DNA of 64,000 nt from Planctomycetaceae bacterium (lineage in GTDB: Bacteria; Planctomycetota; Phycisphaerae; UBA1845; UTPLA1). Both the position numbers and the translations under genes were made by a program. The DNA is taken from NCBI GenBank assembly GCA_006969385.1, contig CP030884.1, positions 806,001-870,000 of the forward strand, written 5' to 3'. The stretch's first letter is position 1; each line of letters opens with the position of its first letter. Below the pieces are notes generated by a model. It saw only the letters and a list, made by a program, of their open reading frames with translations. It was not told the origin of the DNA and ran no database searches. This document shows, one piece after another, positions 53,291 to 61,679 of the stretch.

Positions 53291-55828
53291 GTGTCCGACG
53301 AAAATCCCCGCAGCGAAATCCTCCGCAACTGCCGTCAGGTCGGCGTGCTCATCTTTTGCACCTTCGCCTGGGTCTCCATCCTGACGTTCAGTCCACTCGA
53401 CTGGCCCAACGGCGCTGTCTGGCCCCATGCCGTGCCCGCCCACAACGCCTGCGGTCTGGTCGGTGCCTGGTTCTCGTATCAATTCGTCACCTACCTCGGC
53501 GTGGGTTGCTATCCGCTGTTTTTCTTCCTCACGCTGGTGACCGTGATGCAGTTGATGAAGAAAACGCTGAGCGACCTGCCGCTACGGGCACTGGGCGGCA
53601 TGCTGATCGTCATCATCACGGCCGCCAGCGCCGCACTGATCGACCCGCATCCGGCTGAAGGTCTCGTCGAAGGGCGCGGCGGCGTCATCGGTCTGGCGCT
53701 CGCGAACTTCCTACGACAAAACTTTGACGTCTTCGGCAGCACGCTCGTCGTCGGCTTTGTCTATCTGCTCGGTTTTGTTTTAGCGGCGCACGAACTCATG
53801 ACCCGCGTACCGGCAGCCGCCCATTGGCTTAGTGAAACCCTCGTTAACGTCATCGCATCCTGGCGCAAGGCCGGCCAAGGTCGCATCAAGGCCGAGCCCT
53901 TGCTCATCGGCGCGGGCAATAACGCCAGCACCGCCGTCAGCAAACCCGCGCGCAAGAAGAAGGCTGCCAAGCCCGAACCGGAGCCCGAATTCGAAGACGA
54001 AGAAGCCGGTTACGACGATTCCGAATGGGAAGAAGACGGCGAATACGATGAAGAAGCCGAGGCCGAAGATGAATACGAATACGACGACGAAGCGTTCGAC
54101 GAGGAAGACGGCTACGAAGAAGAAGATGCCGCCGACGCCGAAGCATCCGAAGATGACGACGCTGAGGAAGAAGACACGCCCGTCAATCGCGATCTGATCA
54201 TTCGCATGCTCGGTCGCGATCGCAAGAGCGCGCCCAAGCCGCAAAACGCGTGGCCCAAAGAACTCGGCGACTACGTCTTGCCGCCGCTCGATCTACTCGA
54301 CGAACCAGAAATTCATTACAACGAAACGCAGGAAGCCGTCGTCCGTGAAAAGGCCGACATCCTCGAACGCACGCTGCGCGAATTCAAAATCGATATCCGC
54401 GTCGTTGAGATCGACACCGGCCCCGTGATCACCATGTTCGAACTCGAACTGGCCGCCGGCACCAAAGTGAGCCAAATCAATTCGCTCGCCAACGACATCG
54501 CCCGCGCGCTCAAGGCCCCCGCCGTGCGCATCGTCGCGCCCATCCCCGGCAAGAACACCGTCGGCGTGGAAGTGCCCAACGCCGACAAGGAAAAGGTGCG
54601 CCTCAAAGAACTCGTTATGCTTGGCGGTGTAAAGCCCACCAAGATGTCGCTGCCCGTGTTCATCGGTAAGGACGCCAGCGGCGCGCCGCTCATTCAGGAT
54701 ATCAGCAGCATGCCGCACATGCTGATCGCGGGTACCACCGGCTCGGGTAAGTCGGTCGCCATCAACACCATCATCATGTCGTTGCTGATGACGCAGCGGC
54801 CCGACCACTGCAAGCTCATTCTCGTCGATCCGAAAGTCGTCGAACTCTCCATCTTCAAAGATGTGCCGCACCTGATGTGCCCGATCGTCACCGACATGCA
54901 AAAGGCCGAGATGATTCTCGACTGGGCCACGCAAAAGATGGACGAGCGTTACGAACTGCTCGCTGAAGCCGGCGTGCGCGATATCAAGAGCTTCAACAAA
55001 CTCGACAAAGACACGCTCTACAAACGCTTCGCCGCCGAGAGCGACGAAGAAAAGATGCAGGTGCCCACGCACTTGCCGTATATCGTGATCGTGATCGACG
55101 AGTTGGCCGACCTCATGATGATCAGCGGCAAAGAAGTCGAGCTGCACCTGTCGCGTCTCGCCCAAAAGAGCCGCGCGGTCGGTATTCACCTCATCGTCGC
55201 CACCCAACGCCCACAAGCCACAGTCGTCACCGGCCTCATCAAGGCCAACCTGCCCACGCGCATGGCCTTCCGTGTGGCCAGTCGCATGGACTCGCGCATC
55301 GTCCTCGACCAGAACGGTGCCGAAGTGCTCATGGGTCAGGGCGATATGTTGTTCCTGCCGCCGGGCGAATCGAAAGTGGTGCGCTCGCAAGGCACCTATC
55401 TCGAAGACGACGAACTGCGCCGCGTGCTCGACGACTTGGCCCAAAAAGCCAAGCCGCAATTCCATCACGAGCTCACGCGCTTACGACCCAAGACCGACGG
55501 CGGCGGCGGCGAGCGCGACCCGCTGTTCGACAAGGCCGTCGACATCATCGTGGCCAGCCGTCGCGGCAGCGTGAGCCTGTTGCAGCGCAAATTGACCATT
55601 GGCTATTCGCGCAGCAGCCGCCTGATCGAACAAATGGCCGAAGCCGGCCTCGTCGGCGACTACAAAGGCAGCCAAGCCCGCGAAGTGCTGATCACCGAAA
55701 AAGAATGGAACGCCATCAAGCACCAACGCAACAAAGAGATGGACGAAGACCAGTATCAGGCGGACTTGGACGCGGAAGATGACGACGTGTACGGCACGGC
55801 GGATATGGAGGAGGAGGTGGAGGCGTAG
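53291..55828 (+). CDS. ftsK: DNA translocase FtsK/SpoIIIE
   Basis: FtsK moves chromosome DNA through the closing septum and activates XerCD. The 845-residue product starts at GTG 53291. Four membrane spans lie in residues 15-180. An extremely acidic Glu/Asp/Tyr linker (about 210-315) follows. The alpha domain, then the beta ATPase with Walker A GTTGSGKS (about 480-487), VDPKVVELSIFKDVPHL and VIVIDELADLMM, follow. The gamma winged-helix (about 742-790, DIIVASRRGSVSLLQRKLTIGYSR) reads KOPS. Shorter and simpler than E. coli FtsK because the linker is small. Long antisense frames are shadows. Confidence 0.95.
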   Translation: MSDENPRSEILRNCRQVGVLIFCTFAWVSILTFSPLDWPNGAVWPHAVPAHNACGLVGAWFSYQFVTYLGVGCYPLFFFLTLVTVMQLMKKTLSDLPLRALGGMLIVIITAASAALIDPHPAEGLVEGRGGVIGLALANFLRQNFDVFGSTLVVGFVYLLGFVLAAHELMTRVPAAAHWLSETLVNVIASWRKAGQGRIKAEPLLIGAGNNASTAVSKPARKKKAAKPEPEPEFEDEEAGYDDSEWEEDGEYDEEAEAEDEYEYDDEAFDEEDGYEEEDAADAEASEDDDAEEEDTPVNRDLIIRMLGRDRKSAPKPQNAWPKELGDYVLPPLDLLDEPEIHYNETQEAVVREKADILERTLREFKIDIRVVEIDTGPVITMFELELAAGTKVSQINSLANDIARALKAPAVRIVAPIPGKNTVGVEVPNADKEKVRLKELVMLGGVKPTKMSLPVFIGKDASGAPLIQDISSMPHMLIAGTTGSGKSVAINTIIMSLLMTQRPDHCKLILVDPKVVELSIFKDVPHLMCPIVTDMQKAEMILDWATQKMDERYELLAEAGVRDIKSFNKLDKDTLYKRFAAESDEEKMQVPTHLPYIVIVIDELADLMMISGKEVELHLSRLAQKSRAVGIHLIVATQRPQATVVTGLIKANLPTRMAFRVASRMDSRIVLDQNGAEVLMGQGDMLFLPPGESKVVRSQGTYLEDDELRRVLDDLAQKAKPQFHHELTRLRPKTDGGGGERDPLFDKAVDIIVASRRGSVSLLQRKLTIGYSRSSRLIEQMAEAGLVGDYKGSQAREVLITEKEWNAIKHQRNKEMDEDQYQADLDAEDDDVYGTADMEEEVEA

Positions 55829-55842
55829 GCGCCGTCAACCGC

Positions 55843-55929
55843 TCAGACATTTTCCAAGGTCGAGTGAATCCACAAGCCCAGGAAGATGATGATGCACAAA
55901 ACCAATTGTATGAATAATACGATGATCAT
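55843..55929 (-). CDS. 28-residue membrane peptide
   Basis: The frame reads MIIVLFIQLVLCIIIFLGLW followed by IHSTLENV. It has AGAGGT 8 bases before the ATG. It is one membrane span ending with a short soluble tail, and resembles the C-terminal span of the protein just upstream (LIAQLVVFIVILLALWLQS), so both may be related. It is the last gene of the run downstream of the sigma-54-like promoter, separated by 110 bases from the previous one. No family is known to me. Confidence 0.6.
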   Translation of the reverse strand: MIIVLFIQLVLCIIIFLGLWIHSTLENV

Positions 55930-56039
55930 GGTTTAACACCTCTGGCAATCTCGATTGGATTCGCGATGGGCGATGTTTGCATTTGCCTGATCGTCGAATC
56001 AATCGATTTGCAATTTCGAAGTGAATTGCACGTTTCGAC

Positions 56040-56204
56040 TTATCCGTTGCCCCATTGCGACTGTAGCCATAAGGCAAGCAGGATCACGATGAACACCACC
56101 AATTGTGCGATTAGACGATTGCTTAGATTCAGCCTATCGCGGCAAATCATATGCATGCTCTCATCATGACGCTCTTCGGCGGGCAATGTGTTTGTTTCTA
56201 ACAT
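56040..56204 (-). CDS. 54-residue membrane protein
   Basis: The ATG at 56204 has AAGGAG 8 bases upstream. A charged N-terminal half (LPAEERHDESMHMICRDRLN) is followed by one membrane span (LIAQLVVFIVILLALWLQS) and QWGNG. A longer frame exists upstream but its start lacks a Shine-Dalgarno. Likely co-transcribed with the Rnk-like gene 151 bases upstream. The span matches that of the tiny peptide downstream. Function unknown. Confidence 0.65.
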   Translation of the reverse strand: MLETNTLPAEERHDESMHMICRDRLNLSNRLIAQLVVFIVILLALWLQSQWGNG

Positions 56205-56355
56205 GGCGGATTCTCCTTCGATAACTTTTGACGCCGGGACATATGCGACGGTGCGCTGTCGTGGGCTGGTAATGACCCACAACATGTGTACCCCACGTAT
56301 CTACGCGAACCGGCAAAGGGGCATCGGTCGCTCGCAATCACAGGCCGCTAGTTCA

Positions 56356-56775
56356 CTAAAGCACCACATCACCGGCAGTCTCAGGTTGATACAACACCTT
56401 GAGTATCTCACAGGTGTTTGCCCCCATCGGCGTGGAAAACGGCACGCGATCGCCGACGCCATAACCCAACAGCGCAGCCCCCAATGGCGATAGAACCGAG
56501 ATGCATTCTTCTGCTGGAACCGCGTCTTCGGGAAAAACAATGGTGAACGCTGTTTCGAAGCCGCTGCTGCCGATGCGAATGCGCACTTTCGAATTCATCG
56601 TGATCACATCCGGCGTTATCTCATCCGGCTTAACGACAGTCGCGCGATCCAACTCGGTTTCCAACGTTTCCAAGTACGGGCGGTCGCGGCCGCGATCTTG
56701 GCGCGGCGCACCGAGTAGCAATCGCAACCGGCGCATGTCATCTTCGGTGATGAGAATTTTGCGATTCGACATCAT
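56356..56775 (-). CDS. Rnk/GreA-family transcription factor-like protein
   Basis: A 139-residue protein. The start is at tandem ATGs (56775/56772) with GGAG 7 bases upstream. The N-terminal helix MMSNRKILITEDDMRRLRLLL and the C-terminal GreA/GreB-like FKBP fold (TMNSKVRIRIGSSGFETAFTIVFPEDA, SPLGAALLGYGVGDRVPF) match Rnk, the regulator of nucleoside diphosphate kinase. Rnk binds RNA polymerase near the secondary channel but lacks the long coiled coil needed for transcript cleavage. It lies 68 bases after the gene for the 147-residue protein, in the sigma-54-like cluster. Confidence 0.88.
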   Translation of the reverse strand: MMSNRKILITEDDMRRLRLLLGAPRQDRGRDRPYLETLETELDRATVVKPDEITPDVITMNSKVRIRIGSSGFETAFTIVFPEDAVPAEECISVLSPLGAALLGYGVGDRVPFSTPMGANTCEILKVLYQPETAGDVVL

Positions 56776-56843
56776 CGCGTCGCTCCAAATCTTTACGTAA
56801 AGCCCAATGCTCATCGGATGCCGCCTTTCAGCACAACCGTTCA

Positions 56844-57287
56844 TCACGACGACTGAGCGTCTTTTAACCTTCCGGGAAACTGCATCGCCGCCGACTCTGA
56901 ATATTCGTCGGTCACGTCAGCTTCACTCGCAGATTGCAGAACAAACGTTTCGCTCATCAATGCTGCGTTCTGAATCGACAGGCTCCCGGGCAATTGGCTG
57001 GGGTTCAACACATCGCCGTCTTCTGTATCGAGAATTTCATCAGAATGATTGCGAAGTGCTGTACGCGTGATCGTTTCAGTGGCCGCTTGCACTCTTGGGA
57101 TTGCAACCAATCCCGGCATGCTGATCGGCCTTGTCCATTCAAGGTCGCGGCACTCGATAAGCCCGTACGCCGCATGATTGGTCGTTTGCGGAGCAGCGCT
57201 TTGCACTTGCGTTTGCCCTTCTATCCGCTCATCGCAACGCGTAATGGTCTGCCCAATTCGATCACCGGGTTTGGCAACTGTATTCAT
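56844..57287 (-). CDS. Unknown hydrophilic protein, first gene after the sigma-54-like promoter
   Basis: A 147-residue protein from the ATG at 57287, which has AAGGAG 6 bases upstream. A longer frame to 57473 would start upstream of the promoter and is rejected. The sequence is hydrophilic, with no signal peptide, membrane span or cysteine pattern (two Cys only). It contains LVAIPRVQAATETITRTALRNH and ends FPGRLKDAQSS. No family is known. By position it is the leading gene of the run controlled by the kinase-regulator pair. Confidence 0.65.
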   Translation of the reverse strand: MNTVAKPGDRIGQTITRCDERIEGQTQVQSAAPQTTNHAAYGLIECRDLEWTRPISMPGLVAIPRVQAATETITRTALRNHSDEILDTEDGDVLNPSQLPGSLSIQNAALMSETFVLQSASEADVTDEYSESAAMQFPGRLKDAQSS

Positions 57288-57356
57288 GGCACTCCTTAAG
57301 TTGTGCGGCACATCCGTTGCATAATGCAGCGGAATCCGTCGCTGCGATGAGTAAGA

Positions 57357-57373
57357 GCAATCAATGTGCCAAT
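57357..57373 (-). promoter_or_regulatory. Sigma-54-type -24/-12 promoter
   Basis: Read on the minus strand: TTGGCAC, 5 bases (ATTGA), TTGC. GG and GC are 12 bases apart as in the consensus TTGGCACG-N4-TTGCA. Transcription would begin near 57345, leaving about 58 bases before the ATG at 57287. It lies just downstream of the gene for an NtrC-type regulator with a sigma-54-interaction ATPase. A perfect inverted repeat TCGCC...GGCGA at about 57381-57397 lies a few bases upstream of the promoter. Confidence 0.75.
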
Positions 57374-57566
57374 TGGGTTTCGCCGGTTTTTGGCGATTTG
57401 AAGGCATTGCTTCAGGAAATAGCTGCGAAGGCGCGGGGAGATTTGAACCGGTCGGGGAGAAATGTACCGGCACGCTCAGAGTAGTGGGTCTCTTATCAAG
57501 TGAGATTTAATCGGACCAAGGGCGGGCACGTGAAGTACTTTCAGAATGGGCGGACGGACAGCCCAT

Positions 57567-58913
57567 TTAGTCACGATCCGATTCATAGCCCTTCAGTTTT
57601 TCCCGAAGTGTTTTGCGATCAATGCCCAGAATTTCGGCGGCGCGCGTCTTGTTGCCGTCCACACTTGCCAGAACGACCTCGATATGCTGCCGCTCAACTT
57701 CGGCAAGCGTGCAAGTTCGACCGTCAACTTTCGGAACGCTGTAGCGCATCACCGCGGGCAGTGCGTCGACGTCTATTTCACTTCCGCCCGACATGATCAC
57801 GAGTCGCTGAATCAGGTTTTGTAACTCTCGCACATTCCCCGGCCAGGCATATGCACGCAACGCGTCGATCAGTCGGTGATTGAGTTGGGGCGGTTCGCAA
57901 TCGAACTGCGCCGCGTAATGCCGAACGAAGTGTTGCGTGAGTTCAAGGATATCATCGCCACGATCACGCAACGGCGGCATGTCGATAGTAACGACGTGCA
58001 GGCGATAAAACAAATCCTCACGAAACGCCCCCTTTTCGATCAACGCCGCAAGGTCTTTATTGGTTGCGGCAATCACCCGCACATCGACGGGCTGCGATGT
58101 GTTTTCGCCAACGACGCGCACTTCCTTTTCTTGCAACACGCGCAAGAGCTTCGCCTGCGTCGCCATTGCCAGTTCGCCGATCTCATCGAGAAATAGGGTC
58201 CCACCATCGGCCGCTGAAAACAAGCCCATGCGATTCACCGTCGCACTCGTATAAGCGCCCTTCACATGACCAAACAGCTCGCTTTCAACAAGACCATCGG
58301 GGATACCCGCACAATTCACGGGAACAAACGTCGACGCGCCACGCGCGCTTTCGTAGTGAATCGCCCTTGCGACGAGCTCTTTGCCCGTTCCGCTTTCACC
58401 CGTGATCAGCACCGTCGCGTCCACAGCCGCGGCGCGGGCGATCAATTCATACACGCGCATCATCGCCGGAGAACTACCGAGCAAGCCGTATGTTTGGGTT
58501 GCACCAATCGTCGCATCAGCCTCGCCGGCATGTCTTGCGGCGGCATTTGTCAAAACCCGACGCACCGCTTCCAACAGTTCTTCGTCGGTGAAGGGCTTGG
58601 CCAGATAGTCCTCGGCACCTTCCCGCATGGCGGATACGGCACTGCCAATGGAGGCGAAGCCAGTAATCATGATAACGCTGACTTTTGGATAGTTGCTGCG
58701 GATATGTCGTATCAGATCGAGCCCGTCGACCTTCGGCATCCGCAAGTCAGTCACCACCAGATCGACAGCGTTCGATTCTAAGAACGCCACAGCCTTCGCC
58801 ACGTCGGTCGCGGTAAAGACGTTATAGCCCTGCAACTTTAGATTGCGTTCCATCACCCTTAACGTGCTGACGGAATCGTCGACCAAAAGTACGTGTTCGC
58901 GCGCATCGACCAC
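57567..58913 (-). CDS. NtrC-family sigma-54 response regulator
   Basis: A 448-residue regulator starting at GTG 58913, two bases after the kinase stop. The receiver domain (1-125) has acidic D12 D13, phosphorylation site D56 (VVTDLRMP) and K106. The AAA+ domain has Walker A GESGTGKE (172-179) and Walker B DGGTLFLDEIG. The sigma-54 loop GAFTGA reads GAYTSA (219-224), which keeps the aromatic but changes the fifth residue. A Fis-type helix-turn-helix (about 405-445, VERQHIEVVLASVDGNKTRAAEILGIDRKTLREKL) ends the protein. It is expected to activate the promoter at 57357-57373. Confidence 0.92.
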   Translation of the reverse strand: MVDAREHVLLVDDSVSTLRVMERNLKLQGYNVFTATDVAKAVAFLESNAVDLVVTDLRMPKVDGLDLIRHIRSNYPKVSVIMITGFASIGSAVSAMREGAEDYLAKPFTDEELLEAVRRVLTNAAARHAGEADATIGATQTYGLLGSSPAMMRVYELIARAAAVDATVLITGESGTGKELVARAIHYESARGASTFVPVNCAGIPDGLVESELFGHVKGAYTSATVNRMGLFSAADGGTLFLDEIGELAMATQAKLLRVLQEKEVRVVGENTSQPVDVRVIAATNKDLAALIEKGAFREDLFYRLHVVTIDMPPLRDRGDDILELTQHFVRHYAAQFDCEPPQLNHRLIDALRAYAWPGNVRELQNLIQRLVIMSGGSEIDVDALPAVMRYSVPKVDGRTCTLAEVERQHIEVVLASVDGNKTRAAEILGIDRKTLREKLKGYESDRD

Positions 58914-58915
58914 AG

Positions 58916-60067
58916 TTAGATTCCCGGCCTCTCGTGTTCGGAATTGTTCGAGGCGGCAAAACGAACCGTGAAGCGCGTCCCGCGATCCACCTCGCTATCG
59001 ATGTCGATTGTACCGCCGTGCGCCGTCACAATACCGTGCACCACCGACAAGCCGAGCCCTGTGCCTTCGCCGACGTCTTTCGTGGTAAAGAACGGCGTGA
59101 AGATTTTTTCGATCATCTCCGCTCGCATGCCACAACCCGTGTCCGTAACGGTAAGCATTACCTCGCTGTCGTCTGTTTCTGTTTGGACCGTCACGGTTCC
59201 ATCCCGCGCGACCGCCTGCATGGCATTGACGGCGAGGTTAACGATAACCTGGCGAACCTGCACGGGGTCCGCATCGATCGTCGGCAAATTATCGCAAAGC
59301 TCCCGAACCCATTTAATCCCCGGTCGGTCGCAACCTGCCTCCAGTAAGAATAGCGCATCTTCGACGATCGGGTTCAAAGCGACGCGTGACTTTTGAGGTG
59401 GCGTTTGTCGCGCGAAGAGAAGCAGCTTTTTAACAATCTCCCGCGCCCGAAGCGACGCCGCGACGATTTCATTGAGATCCTCTTCGACTGTTGGGGGGAT
59501 GTTGGGCGCTTTTAGGGCAAGCTGCGCAAACCCAAGAATACCGCTTAACGGATCGTTCATTTCATGGGCAACTCCCGACGCGAGTTGCCCAATGGTCGCC
59601 AACCGATCGGCATGTTGCACTTGCGCTTCGAGTTCTTTCTGCCGCAGCTCGATCTCGTGCCGCTGAACGTGGACGGCAATCTGATGGGCAATGTTCTCGA
59701 TCAGTTTTCGCTCTTCATCCAAAAACGGATTGTTCGCTTGCTCCGGCAAATCTGCGGAGCGATACCCAACTTCGATAACTCCGCGGGTGTGGCCATCAAT
59801 GACGATGTCTGCCCCTTGCGAGTAATCGATATCAACGAAATTAGCAGACTGGTACACGATGTCGTCGAGCGTGATGCGGGCAATTGCGATCTCAGGAAAT
59901 TGCCACGCGCGCGGAAGACGCTCGACGACGCCGGCCATTCGCTCGGCAACGGAAGCATTTGGATTGACGAGGATATCGACCATCTCATAAAGACAGTCAA
60001 GCTCCTTCATGCGCTCGCGAAGCGCCTGCTCAGTCGTATTGATCTTCTCTTTTCGCGAATGTGCCAT
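58916..60067 (-). CDS. Cytoplasmic sensor histidine kinase with GAF-like domain
   Basis: A 383-residue kinase from the ATG at 60067. Residues 20-135 are GAF-like (ELDCLYEMVDILVNPNASVAERM, WQFPEIAIARI). A coiled coil (136-158) leads to HisKA with phospho-acceptor His168 (GVAHEMNDPLSGI). The HATPase domain has NLAVNAMQAV (N box), DTGCGM (G1) and GTGLGLSV (G2). No membrane span is present, so the signal is cytoplasmic. It phosphorylates the regulator encoded right downstream; both form one operon with a 2-base spacing. Confidence 0.93.
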   Translation of the reverse strand: MAHSRKEKINTTEQALRERMKELDCLYEMVDILVNPNASVAERMAGVVERLPRAWQFPEIAIARITLDDIVYQSANFVDIDYSQGADIVIDGHTRGVIEVGYRSADLPEQANNPFLDEERKLIENIAHQIAVHVQRHEIELRQKELEAQVQHADRLATIGQLASGVAHEMNDPLSGILGFAQLALKAPNIPPTVEEDLNEIVAASLRAREIVKKLLLFARQTPPQKSRVALNPIVEDALFLLEAGCDRPGIKWVRELCDNLPTIDADPVQVRQVIVNLAVNAMQAVARDGTVTVQTETDDSEVMLTVTDTGCGMRAEMIEKIFTPFFTTKDVGEGTGLGLSVVHGIVTAHGGTIDIDSEVDRGTRFTVRFAASNNSEHERPGI

Positions 60068-60173
60068 GACAACGTCAACCTCGATGCCAACCAATGGTAT
60101 CAAAAATCAAGCGATCGACAGCAGAACGGGGGGTGGCACTGGCTGCTCTGCCAAACAAGCTCGTCTCAAAATC

Positions 60174-60204
60174 GGGTGCCACTGGTCGGCTTGTCCGCCA
60201 GTGC
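60174..60204. repeat. Family E REP, downstream of second transposase
   Basis: GGGTGCCACTGGTCGGCTTG then TCCGCCAGTGC. It is the inverted counterpart of 60887-60917. A degraded copy GTGGCACTGGCTGCTCTGCC lies just to its left at about 60133-60152. Confidence 0.85.
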
Positions 60205-60222
60205 ACCGAGCACAGAGCCAAC

Positions 60223-60792
60223 CTAACCCCACCGCGTGACGGTGGGCCGTATCGGTGCGTCGGAAGCCCTCCCCTCATACGCCTGCCAACTCGACCATTT
60301 CCAAGCCGACGGCCCCCGTACCAATCCGTGGCGGACCGGGTTGCGGTGGATGTATTCGATCGCCGCGCGTAGCGTTTCATCCTTGCGAATGTTGCGATCG
60401 TAACCGGGGCCTTCCTGCCAGAAACGAAACGACGTATGGCCCGGCCGGTCTCGGATGGTGAGCGTTTCCAACAGCGGGTCGCCCTCTTCAATCAACCGCT
60501 GCTTGATGCGATACGAGACCGGTCGCTTGATGGCGAACAGCAGCTTGGCGATGCCGGTTGCGTCGGCCAAGGGCCAGACGAGCAGGTGTACATGTTCGGG
60601 CATGAAGACGTAAGCGATGAGTTGATAATGCTGCGTTTGTAGCGCTCGGTCGATAGCATCGGCCAATAGTTGCCGTCGCGATTCGAGCCGCAGCAATTGC
60701 AAGCGGCGGTAACACGTAAACGTAAGCTCGTGTGCTTCGCCCGCCGCGTCGTCGTGTTTGACAGTCTTTCGATGGCCCGCCGGTGGGTGCAT
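60223..60792 (-). CDS. REP-associated tyrosine transposase (Y1 type), second copy
   Basis: A 189-residue protein from the ATG at 60792; a longer frame crosses REP copies and is rejected. The typical RAYT pattern is present: ELTFTCYRRLQLL, YVFMPEHVHLLVWPL with the HUH motif HVH, RFWQEGPGYDRNIR and AIEYIHRNPVRHGLV with the nucleophile Tyr. It is bracketed by family E REP copies in inverted orientation (60174-60204 and 60887-60951). It differs clearly from the RAYT at 22130-22624, which is flanked by family A. Probably active or recently so. Confidence 0.9.
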   Translation of the reverse strand: MHPPAGHRKTVKHDDAAGEAHELTFTCYRRLQLLRLESRRQLLADAIDRALQTQHYQLIAYVFMPEHVHLLVWPLADATGIAKLLFAIKRPVSYRIKQRLIEEGDPLLETLTIRDRPGHTSFRFWQEGPGYDRNIRKDETLRAAIEYIHRNPVRHGLVRGPSAWKWSSWQAYEGRASDAPIRPTVTRWG

Positions 60793-60886
60793 GCTGGTGA
60801 TTATACGGTTTGGCAGATTGGCTATCGAACGGTGACGATACGGGCGGAGGCTTGCAGGTTTTCTGAGATTTACCCCGCGCCCGAAA

Positions 60887-60951
60887 GCACTGGCGGGCAA
60901 GCCGACCAGTGGCACCCGTTACCGCATCGCGGGCAAGCCGACCAGTGGCAC
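60887..60951. repeat. Family E REPs (one full, one partial), upstream of second transposase
   Basis: A full copy (60887-60917: GCACTGGCGGGCAAGCCGAC then CAGTGGCACCC) is followed by a partial direct copy (60929-60951: CGGGCAAGCCGACCAGTGGC). Both are in inverse orientation to 60174-60204 across the transposase gene. Confidence 0.85.
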
Positions 60952-61103
60952 ACGGCATGGGCGGAAGCGTGTCTGGCCGACGCCGGCAACCTAACATAAC
61001 GTTCTCTCCGGTGATGCCTTCAATCGCATGCAATAGACTGTGCTAAGCGAGACGGGTGATGGAAAGAGGGGCTCTTTTACGATCTTAGAGGTGCAGGCCA
61101 ATA

Positions 61104-61679
61104 TCAGTCGCAGCGCAATACGTTTCTGCGAGAACACTCGTCGGCCAAATCGTCGAACACGCCCAAAACGCGATTGTCGCAATACGCGCAGGCCCAGCTC
61201 ACGGCCACCTCATCGGGCTCCGGCCTTAGCAAGGGTAATTCGAGTTTGCAAAAGCTGCACAGTCCGTATAGTCGGGCGCTACGCCGCGCGAGGTGATCGA
61301 TCGTCGTGTTGCGAAAGCGCAGCAACACCTGCAGCGCGTCGTCAGCGTTGTCGCCGGATTCGAGTTCCGCCGTAAACCAGCGGCGCTCGCTGGGAGCGTG
61401 ACAGGGTTGTTTAAGTTTGCGCTCCGGCGTAAGGCCGCACAGCACGTCCATAATCATCTCGTGCATGATGGCGGCACCGGCTTCCCCCGCCGCCGCCGCC
61501 GCGGTTTCGCAAAGGTCGAGGTAGTTAATATCGCGGAATGGCGGGCCTTGGTAGCCGTTGCTTACGGCAAACGCCTCCCACGCGCGGTTCGTATATCGAA
61601 TACCACCGATCGCATCGAGCCCGGCTATTAAATCGGGCACGTTATTCAATTCGTCGAGCCGTTGTTGCCAACGAAACAT
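61104..61679 (-). CDS. PAS-like protein with C-terminal cysteine pairs
   Basis: A 191-residue protein from the ATG at 61679, which has GGTGAT just upstream. Residues 15-125 are PAS-like: VPDLIAGLDAIGGIRYTNRAWEAF, FRDINYLDLCETAAAAAGEAG, and PCHAPSERRWFTAELE, the pattern of PAS domains beside kinases. The C-terminal part has CSFC and CAYC about 30 residues apart, a probable zinc site. It has no kinase or output domain, so it may be a stand-alone sensor or adaptor. The gene lies between two unrelated regions. Confidence 0.75.
   Translation of the reverse strand: MFRWQQRLDELNNVPDLIAGLDAIGGIRYTNRAWEAFAVSNGYQGPPFRDINYLDLCETAAAAAGEAGAAIMHEMIMDVLCGLTPERKLKQPCHAPSERRWFTAELESGDNADDALQVLLRFRNTTIDHLARRSARLYGLCSFCKLELPLLRPEPDEVAVSWACAYCDNRVLGVFDDLADECSRRNVLRCD

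Noticed and set aside
54293..55468. 391-residue frame antisense to ftsK
   Set aside because: Shadow of a highly conserved gene; no Shine-Dalgarno and composition is mirrored from ftsK codons.
57424..57449. Sequence resembling a tRNA 3' end on the minus strand (GGTTCAAATCTCCCCG)
   Set aside because: The T-stem does not pair and no matching 5' acceptor arm lies within 90 bases, so neither a tRNA nor an attachment site can be supported.
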